From Alphaproteobacteria bacterium (lineage in GTDB: Bacteria; Pseudomonadota; Alphaproteobacteria; Micropepsales; Micropepsaceae), in the NCBI GenBank assembly GCA_028869725.1, contig JAGWRJ010000290.1:1-21922 (forward strand): 21,922 nucleotides of DNA, given 5' to 3'. Shown one piece after another: positions 17,701 through 21,922 of this stretch (its first letter is position 1; each line of letters starts with the position of its first letter). Made by a program: the position numbers and the translations under genes. A model generated the notes under the pieces. It was not told the origin of the DNA, ran no database searches, and saw only the letters and a list, made by a program, of their open reading frames with translations.

Positions 17701-18109
17701 TCTCAGGCTGCCAATGTCGGGGACGGCCTTCATATCTGTCAAAGATGCCGACAAGGAGCTTGTCGTCGGACCTGCACGACAACTGGTGGCCATGGGCTTT
17801 GAGATTTTGGCCACGCGCGGCACGGCGCAGTATCTCGAGCAACAGAACATCGCGGTGCGCCGGGTCAACAAAGTTCTAGAGGGCCGCCCACACATCGTCG
17901 ATGCCATCAAGAACGGCGAAGTTCAGCTCGTGTTCAATACAACGGAAGGCAGCCAGTCCCTTTCCGACTCGCTGTCGCTGCGTCGTACGACCTTGCAGAT
18001 GAAGATACCTTATTACACCACTGTCGCAGGAGCTGCCGCGGCGACACAGGCGATTGCCGCTTTGCGCGAGGGCTCACTCGACGTAAGCTCACTGCAAAGC
18101 TACGCCTAA
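14771..18109 (+). CDS. carB: carbamoyl-phosphate synthase large subunit
   Basis: CarB makes carbamoyl phosphate from bicarbonate, ammonia (delivered by CarA) and two ATP, for pyrimidine and arginine synthesis. ATG 14771 is preferred (MPKRHDIHTVLIIGAGPIIIGQ); ATG 14756 adds five residues. The 1112-residue protein has two homologous halves: the first opens with IGAGPIIIGQACEFDYSG, the second with LGGGPNRIGQGIEFDYCC (about 597-617). Each carries an ATP-grasp fold, and an MGS-like allosteric domain (about 975-1100) ends the protein. Residues about 160-190 (RHKKDRDGNFLYDSENNPVME) form an extra segment absent from E. coli CarB, which explains the extra length. carA is not adjacent on either side in this window, so the subunits are encoded separately. 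Confidence 0.97.
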   Translation: MPKRHDIHTVLIIGAGPIIIGQACEFDYSGAQACKALRAEGYRVVLVNSNPATIMTDPQLADATYIEPITPEFVEKIIAKERDNVPPGRVFALLPTMGGQTALNTALSLRKRGVLEKYNVELIGASAEAIDKAEDRELFRQAMIRIGLEVPRGRTLKGYLRHKKDRDGNFLYDSENNPVMELSPEAFAHALQALDDVGLPAVVRPSFTLGGTGGGIAFNREEFFEIVERGLDASPTNEVLIEESVLGWKEYEMEVVRDRADNAIIVCSIENVDPMGVHTGDSMTVAPALTLTDKEYQRMRSASLAVLREIGVETGGSNVQFAVNPADGRMVVIEMNPRVSRSSALASKATGFPIAKVAARLAVGYTLDELDNDITKATPASFEPSIDYVVTKIPRFTFEKFPGAEPLLTTSMKSVGEAMAIGRTFQESLQKALRSLETGLTGLDDIDLQDDADAMRAALARPTPDRLRYAAQALRQGFSVKDVHDITHYDPWFLSQIEGIVRAEDAVRRHGLPNDAKALRRLKAMGFCDARLAKLAGVEERDVARLRAELDVHPVFKRIDTCAAEFEALTPYMYSTYETPVSGQVECESNPSTKTKIIILGGGPNRIGQGIEFDYCCCHAAFSLSAQGYETIMVNCNPETVSTDYDTSDRLYFEPLTAEDVLEVVHTEAKSGRVAGVIVQFGGQTPLKLAHRLVEAGVPLLGTSAASIDLAEDRKHFQRLLDRLGLKQPRNATAMTADEAIAAAAEIGYPVMLRPSYVLGGRGMVVVPNEATMKAQVSSGELFKISGDHPVLIDAFLHHAIEIDVDAIGDGPGDVFVAGIMEHIEEAGVHSGDSACALPPHSLPKETIQEIERQTVALARALDVRGLMNVQYAVQNSEIYVLEVNPRASRTVPFVAKAVGIPVAAIAARVMAGEKLADFDLKPARHRHIAVKEAVMPFNRFPGVDTILGPEMRSTGEVMGLDVNFGRAFAKSQIGAGLRLPMSGTAFISVKDADKELVVGPARQLVAMGFEILATRGTAQYLEQQNIAVRRVNKVLEGRPHIVDAIKNGEVQLVFNTTEGSQSLSDSLSLRRTTLQMKIPYYTTVAGAAAATQAIAALREGSLDVSSLQSYA

Positions 18110-18126
18110 TCGGGCGAACCACCATT

Positions 18127-18150
18127 GGCACAGGCCACATGGCCTGTGCC
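18127..18150 (+). terminator. strong hairpin after carB
   Basis: GGCACAGGCC and GGCCTGTGCC form a perfect 10-bp stem around the loop ACAT, starting 17 bases after the carB stop. The bases that follow hold only scattered T, not a run, so it is either a weak intrinsic terminator or a 3'-end protecting stem for the carB message. Confidence 0.55.
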
Positions 18151-18438
18151 CCGTATCTTGCCTTGGAGGGCGTTTGCCTGGGAAGCTCCCGCGTCAACTG
18201 GCATGCTCTCCGTGACCACTGATCCACGTCGGTCAGCCAGGATCACCCAGACGCGTTGCCATCACCGCGTCTCAGTAAGGATGGCGGCGGCGCTGCACTG
18301 TCCCTGCCCCGGGACCCTCCGCCGGCTGGCGCCCAGAAGGGGCTAGCACTGGCCCGGAAAATATAATTAAATAATCTTCATGTTTCGGGACCAGTGCGCA
18401 GACCTGTTCCCCGCCCAAGACGGCAAACGGTGACGACG
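18151..18438. other. gene-poor spacer after the carB terminator
   Basis: I see no convincing gene here in any frame. The sequence is GC-rich except for a short AT-rich block near 18358-18383, which lies inside an inverted repeat (listed separately). No tRNA-like or transposase-like sequence was seen. Confidence 0.5.
18346..18397. repeat. imperfect inverted repeat with AT-rich core
   Basis: The left arm 18346-18359 (GCACTGGCCCGGAA) and right arm 18384-18397 (TTCGGGACCAGTGC) are complementary at 12 of 14 positions, and one inner A-T pair extends them. Between them lies a 24-base stretch of mostly A and T containing TATAAT at 18362-18367. This could be a promoter held between operator arms, a bidirectional terminator, or a remnant of a small mobile element. 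A second copy would decide, but none is present in this window that I could find. Confidence 0.55.
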
Positions 18439-18678
18439 ATGAAGCGTGACGCTTCGGTCCCGGCTGCATCATTGCTGCAGGACCTTACCGAGGGCACCCA
18501 AGCCCTGGGAAATTACCTAGGTGCATTACAGGCCCGCCTCACGGGCAAGACTCATGGGCCACCACCCAGTGAGATTCTGGACCGTTCGCTACGGCAATAC
18601 GAGCGCATCGCCCGGGCCTTGCACGACCTTGGTCCCGTCGAAAATCACCGCCTCCAAAAGCAGCGGCGATCGGAATAG
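18439..18678 (+). CDS. possible small helical protein, hypothetical
   Basis: A 79-residue ORF beginning MKRDASVPAASLLQDL. GGTGA at 18429-18433, five bases before ATG, is a fair ribosome binding site; the frame is also open upstream to 18394. Its predicted structure is helical, with heptad-like hydrophobic spacing in LLQDLTEGTQALGNYLGALQARL and ILDRSLRQYERIARALHDLG, and a charged C-terminus. It has no membrane segment and no motif I know. It follows the AT-rich inverted repeat, which carries a TATAAT 72 bases before the ATG. It may be a real small gene, but length alone does not establish it. Confidence 0.4.
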   Translation: MKRDASVPAASLLQDLTEGTQALGNYLGALQARLTGKTHGPPPSEILDRSLRQYERIARALHDLGPVENHRLQKQRRSE

Positions 18679-18805
18679 ATGCCGATGCAAGGCTTACCCA
18701 TACTCGTCGAGACGCTCATCGTGACACACAGAGTGTACCCAAATACACGACCAAAACTGCCGACCTGTTGACCCCACGCTTGGGCCACCTTCCATCAGAC
18801 GCCCG

Positions 18806-18832
18806 CGATGCGCAGCCCGCTGAGGCGCATCG
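18806..18832. terminator. stem-loop between the small ORF and the UrcA-type gene
   Basis: CGATGCGC and GCGCATCG form a perfect 8-bp outer stem; an inner AGC/GCT pair around CC continues it across a three-base bulge. It lies 80 bases past the end of the minus-strand UrcA-family gene and could serve transcripts from either side. Neither side shows a T-run, so the terminator call is tentative. Confidence 0.35.
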
Positions 18833-18911
18833 ACTAAAACCCTCAGCTTCGTCGCCAATGGCTACTTCCACGCCCAACTGCGCGAAACGGACAATACGTT
18901 CAGGGCATGGC

Positions 18912-19334
18912 TTAGTGCTGTGTGGCTTCTGAAATCGCTGTGTCAACCTGTACCATGGCCTTTTCGGCGGACTTCTCAGCACAGGTCGGATCCTTGTCCT
19001 CAAAGGGATAAAGCTTATCGAGCTCCATGCAGACGTCTTTTGCTGCCGCTTCTACCCGCGCTTTCAACTCGTTGGCATCAGCAGTTTTAGCGAGATCGAG
19101 ATCCGAATAGCTGACCGTGCGCGCAATCGTGGTCTCCTCGATCGGAGCGCCAGTGGACGGCGAGCGCCCGGCAATAATCGTCTGCTGAACCGACCGCGGT
19201 ACGGTAACCGTAACGGTTTCCGCTGGCTGCGCATGGGCGACGGAAAGGCCTGTAATCATCAGTAGTCCGAACAGGGCTACCAGCCGAGCAGACCCCACGT
19301 ACGGCTGACCAGTAACAGTATGGCGAACGCGCAT
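18912..19334 (-). CDS. UrcA family secreted protein
   Basis: A 140-residue exported protein. Residues about 1-35 are a signal peptide (cleavage likely after SVAHA). The mature part has the UrcA-family pattern: a beta segment ETVTVTVPRS, then RTVSYSDLDLAKTADANELKARVEAAAKDVC, then a second Cys in DPTCAEKSAEKAMVQVDTAI. C102 and C118 probably form a disulfide. The frame extends upstream to 19415, but the start at 19334 is chosen because GGAGG (CCTCC at 19341-19345 on the plus strand) lies six bases before it and the signal peptide then begins at the right place. UrcA proteins have no known function and are common in Sphingomonadales and related alphaproteobacteria. Confidence 0.85.
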   Translation of the reverse strand: MRVRHTVTGQPYVGSARLVALFGLLMITGLSVAHAQPAETVTVTVPRSVQQTIIAGRSPSTGAPIEETTIARTVSYSDLDLAKTADANELKARVEAAAKDVCMELDKLYPFEDKDPTCAEKSAEKAMVQVDTAISEATQH

Positions 19335-19659
19335 AGCAATCCTCCGTAAAGAGATGCCCACCCCCTTATTAAAAAGTATGAAAGATTCGGTCGGCTTTGC
19401 TTTGATTTGGCGCAACCTTTACGTGCTTGCACGCTGACAGCGATTACCTCGCACAACGAATTAAATCCAAATACGGCTTGCTAATCGAAGCACGTGACGC
19501 CTCTGCCGCGTATGGCACGTAGTGCACGAGCTAAGTCGATGCCTATACGCTCTCCTTTGCCGCTGGCCCGGATAATCCGAGGCCACAGACCTGCATGTTC
19601 GAGGACTTGTGCAAAGCAAGATCGCTGAAGACCGGGCTCAGTCGGGCCGCCCTTCCGGG
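19335..19659. other. intergenic region with palindromes
   Basis: No gene is supported in these 325 bases. They hold the leader of the UrcA-type gene and the space after the AI-2E transporter gene. Variants of GCACGT recur at about 19421-19433, 19490-19496 and 19515-19528. A near-perfect palindrome lies at 19564-19585. No clear -35/-10 pair was found for the UrcA-type gene on the minus strand. Confidence 0.5.
19564..19585. repeat. near-perfect palindrome
   Basis: TGGCCCGGAT, a central A, then ATCCG-A-GGCCA: the two arms match completely except for one bulged A. It lies 75 bases beyond the AI-2E transporter stop on that gene's downstream side, with no T-run. It could be an operator, a transcript-end hairpin, or chance in GC-rich DNA. 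Confidence 0.35.
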
Positions 19660-20730
19660 CTAAAAAAGAGGCGGCTCGTCGCCCGCATTGATCTGCGCCG
19701 AGGCCTCAACCGCGCTTTCCTGACGCCGCCACACGCTGGCCAATGCGATGGTGCATGTCGCGATCATCGGGCCAAGAAAAAAGCCCGTGGCTCCAAAGAC
19801 AATGATCCCGCCAACAATCGCGATGAAGGCCGTAATAGTATGCAACTTGAGCTTGTCACCAATCAGAATTGGTCGCAACAAGTTGTCGATCGTGCCAACG
19901 ACCAGTGCACCCCACGCCAACAGTATGAGAGCGCTCTCCCACTCGCCATTGAGCAGAAGGACAAACGCTCCGGGAACCCAGATAATGAAAGACCCGAGGA
20001 TCGGGACGAATGACAGAATTCCCATGAGCACCCCCCACATGACAGGTGCCGGCAGACCCAGAATCCAGAACATCAGTCCGCCCAATGCGCCCTGGATTGC
20101 AGAGACGACGAGCGTACCATACATCGTTGCCTCGACAGTATCGGCAATCCTGCGAAACAGGAACGTGGCGTCTGATTCACTGAGTGGTAGTACACCACGA
20201 AGGCGCAATAGAATCTCATCACGGTCACGCAGAAAGTAAAAAAGAAAATAGAACGTCAGTACAAATCCGATCACTTGAACAAGCGAATCTCGTACCACAG
20301 ACACACCCATACGGCTCAGTTCCCGCACGACACTGGTAATCAGCGCTGGAAGATCTGTCTGCTGCGCGAGGCGGTCTATCGCAGGTGCCAATAGGGGAAA
20401 TCGGTGCAGTACTCGCGGAAGGGCAATCCCGGACTTCAACTCGCTTTGAATATAATTGGCCCCAACTATGGACTGATGAACAAGCCGTTCCACCATGAAT
20501 GCCGCCGGCAGCGCGACCAGAACCACTACAGCCATAACGGACACGGTCGCGGCCAAGCCGGACCGTCCAATGTGTCGTTCAATCCACTGATGGAGCGGAT
20601 AGGCAAGAATCGCTAGTACCAGTGCTCCCGTCAGGGATGCAAGAAATGGTGCCACCATGAAGGCAGATGCCACAGCGCCGGCCACGACGGCGACAGCAAG
20701 GCTGATGGTTCTCATCCGGGAGCGCTGCAT
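19660..20730 (-). CDS. AI-2E family (PerM/YdiK-type) membrane protein
   Basis: A 356-residue membrane protein of the AI-2E/PerM family. It has two N-terminal helices (about residues 12-75), a soluble middle part, and a C-terminal block of helices. Family signatures include FYFLFYFLRDRDEI (about 170-183), GTLVVSAIQGALGGLMFWILGLPAPVMWGVLMGILSFVPILGSFIIWVP (about 205-255) and DNLLRPILIGDKLKLH. Members export small molecules or ions, but most have no proven substrate; the AI-2 label comes from one member only. ATG 20730 is used; ATG 20715 is also possible. It starts 33 bases after the P-type ATPase gene stop on the same strand, so the two are likely co-transcribed. Confidence 0.9.
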   Translation of the reverse strand: MQRSRMRTISLAVAVVAGAVASAFMVAPFLASLTGALVLAILAYPLHQWIERHIGRSGLAATVSVMAVVVLVALPAAFMVERLVHQSIVGANYIQSELKSGIALPRVLHRFPLLAPAIDRLAQQTDLPALITSVVRELSRMGVSVVRDSLVQVIGFVLTFYFLFYFLRDRDEILLRLRGVLPLSESDATFLFRRIADTVEATMYGTLVVSAIQGALGGLMFWILGLPAPVMWGVLMGILSFVPILGSFIIWVPGAFVLLLNGEWESALILLAWGALVVGTIDNLLRPILIGDKLKLHTITAFIAIVGGIIVFGATGFFLGPMIATCTIALASVWRRQESAVEASAQINAGDEPPLF

Positions 20731-20763
20731 ACCGTCTCTACACCTCTCACCTGCCTATGGGGA

Positions 20764-21922
20764 TTACCCGGACATGGCGCGACGGAGCACACCCCTCAAC
20801 TTACTGTCCACCGCCAGGATGACAAAGAATACCACCCCGATCCCAAGAAGCAGAGCACCATCTGCAGGCGACACCGCCACCGTACCGAACACCTGCTGCA
20901 GCGGTGGAAGATATGTAACGATGAGCTGTGCCACGATGACCGAAGAAACGCAAATCCACATCACAGGCGTCCCGACCAAAACCCGCGACGTCAGTCCACC
21001 TCCATAAAGATTGCGAACAAAAAGGAGATGAAACACTTCTAATGCGACGAGCATATCAAGGGCAAGCGTTTGGGCCAGCTTGATCTCTGAGCCTCGTCGC
21101 ACGGCAAAGTCGAAGATCCCGAAAATCGCCGCAAGAAAAAGCGCAGATACCAATACTATGTGCCAGATCAATTCCTTGCTCAGAATGGGCGCATCACGCG
21201 GCCTCGGGGGACGGCTCATCGTATCCGCCTCGGTTGGATCAAAAGCCAGAGCCAGTCCCAGGGTAACCGCAGTCACCAGATTGACCCAGAGAATCTGAAT
21301 TGCCGATATGGGCAACGCAAATCCGAGCAGCAGAGCTGCGACAATGGTCAGAGCTTCACCTGCATTTGTCGGCAATGTCCAGCTGATCACCTTTCTGATA
21401 TTGTCATAAACCGTGCGTCCCTCACTCACTGCCGCGGCAATTGACGCGAAGTTATCATCGGCAAGTACGATCTGCGACGCTTCCTTGGCAACTTCGCTGC
21501 CTTTGCGTCCCATGGCGATGCCAGCATCCGCGCGCTTCAGCGCTGGAGCGTCGTTGACTCCGTCGCCCGTCATGGCAACGCTAAGCCCGCGAGATTGCAG
21601 GGCTGTTACAAGCCGCAGCTTGTGTTCCGGGCTGGTGCGGGCAAACACATCCGCATCTTCGACGACGGCCTCCAACTCACCATCATTCATCCCGTCTATC
21701 GCTGCGCCCGTCAGTACGCCGCCGGGGTTGAGAAGACCGATCTGCCGGGCAATGGCAACCGCAGTTCCTGGATGATCTCCCGTGATCATCTTCACCCGAA
21801 TACCGGCGCGCTGACACGCCTGAATTGCCTCGATCGCTTCGTTTCGTGGTGGATCGATGAGCCCGACCAGCCCGAGTAGAGTGAGGCTCCCCTGAAGATC
21901 CTGGAGGTTGAGCGTCGTGTGA
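20764..21922 (-). CDS. P-type cation-transporting ATPase, N-terminal part outside window
   Basis: The C-terminal portion, about 386 codons, of a P2-like cation ATPase. The frame is open to the right edge, so the DKTGT phosphorylation loop is not in view. Visible are the P-domain GLVGLIDPPRNEAIEAI, KMITGDHPGTA and hinge TGDGVNDAP (21550-21570), then membrane helices M5 to M10. M5 retains NAGEAL, matching Asn and Glu cation ligands of SERCA. M6 reads NLVTA (21268-21282) where SERCA has NLVTD, so one site-defining Asp is lost. The C-terminal domain ends RRAMSG with TAA at 20764-20766. The ion is therefore uncertain: a calcium pump is not supported, and Na+, K+ or another cation is possible. The PerM-like gene follows 33 bases downstream. 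Confidence 0.93.
   Translation of the reverse strand, partial: HTTLNLQDLQGSLTLLGLVGLIDPPRNEAIEAIQACQRAGIRVKMITGDHPGTAVAIARQIGLLNPGGVLTGAAIDGMNDGELEAVVEDADVFARTSPEHKLRLVTALQSRGLSVAMTGDGVNDAPALKRADAGIAMGRKGSEVAKEASQIVLADDNFASIAAAVSEGRTVYDNIRKVISWTLPTNAGEALTIVAALLLGFALPISAIQILWVNLVTAVTLGLALAFDPTEADTMSRPPRPRDAPILSKELIWHIVLVSALFLAAIFGIFDFAVRRGSEIKLAQTLALDMLVALEVFHLLFVRNLYGGGLTSRVLVGTPVMWICVSSVIVAQLIVTYLPPLQQVFGTVAVSPADGALLLGIGVVFFVILAVDSKLRGVLRRAMSG

Noticed and set aside
18716..19003. 95-codon minus-strand frame after the UrcA-type gene
   Set aside because: It overlaps the 3' end of that gene in another frame, has odd Arg/Cys-rich composition and no plausible ribosome binding site.
19335..19415. 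Upstream extension of the UrcA-family gene
   Set aside because: The 27 extra residues would precede a signal peptide, and a strong GGAGG supports the start at 19334.
1..21922. tRNA, rRNA, CRISPR array, insertion sequence or prophage genes
   Set aside because: None was seen by reading: no TpsiC-like GGTTCGAATCC segment, no spaced direct repeats, and no transposase or integrase motif in the translated frames.

Overview
The window looks like chromosomal DNA of a moderately GC-rich alphaproteobacterium. I infer this from gene content: an UrcA-family secreted protein, a MutL carrying the endonuclease motifs, a CarB with an extra segment in its first half, and a GldA/GldF/GldG/DUF4340 ABC operon. 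I cannot fix the order or genus. No rRNA, tRNA, CRISPR array, insertion sequence or phage gene was seen.

Layout, left to right. Positions 1-1063: the 3' part of an alpha/beta hydrolase gene and a small secreted His/Cys-containing protein. Positions 1065-3146 (minus): a DsbD-type membrane disulfide reductase, ending one base from its convergent neighbour. Positions 3260-4851 (plus): a zinc-independent MDR oxidoreductase coupled to rsmD. Positions 4848-7882 (minus): mutL followed by an MFS transporter whose stop overlaps the rsmD stop. Positions 8135-8512 (minus): a small four-helix membrane protein of unknown role. Positions 8731-13423 (plus): a tight four-gene ABC operon (ATPase, ABC-2 permease, GldG-like protein, DUF4340 protein), followed by an orphan Rieske oxygenase (13476-14516). 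Positions 14771-18109: carB without carA beside it. Positions 18110-19659 are gene-poor, with a possible 79-aa ORF, an urcA-type gene and several strong inverted repeats. Positions 19660-21922 (minus): an AI-2E/PerM-family membrane protein downstream of a P-type cation ATPase that runs off the right edge.

Functional groupings are housekeeping (rsmD, mutL, carB), envelope redox (DsbD-like protein), and transport (MFS, ABC, PerM-like, P-type ATPase). The nearest thing to a poorly understood system is the Gld-like ABC operon. It is a known but uncharacterised arrangement outside gliding bacteria, not a new one. The most unusual non-coding signal is an imperfect inverted repeat of about 15 bp per arm around an AT-rich core with TATAAT (18346-18397), in the spacer after carB. 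I saw no convincing undescribed system; most of the window is ordinary chromosome.
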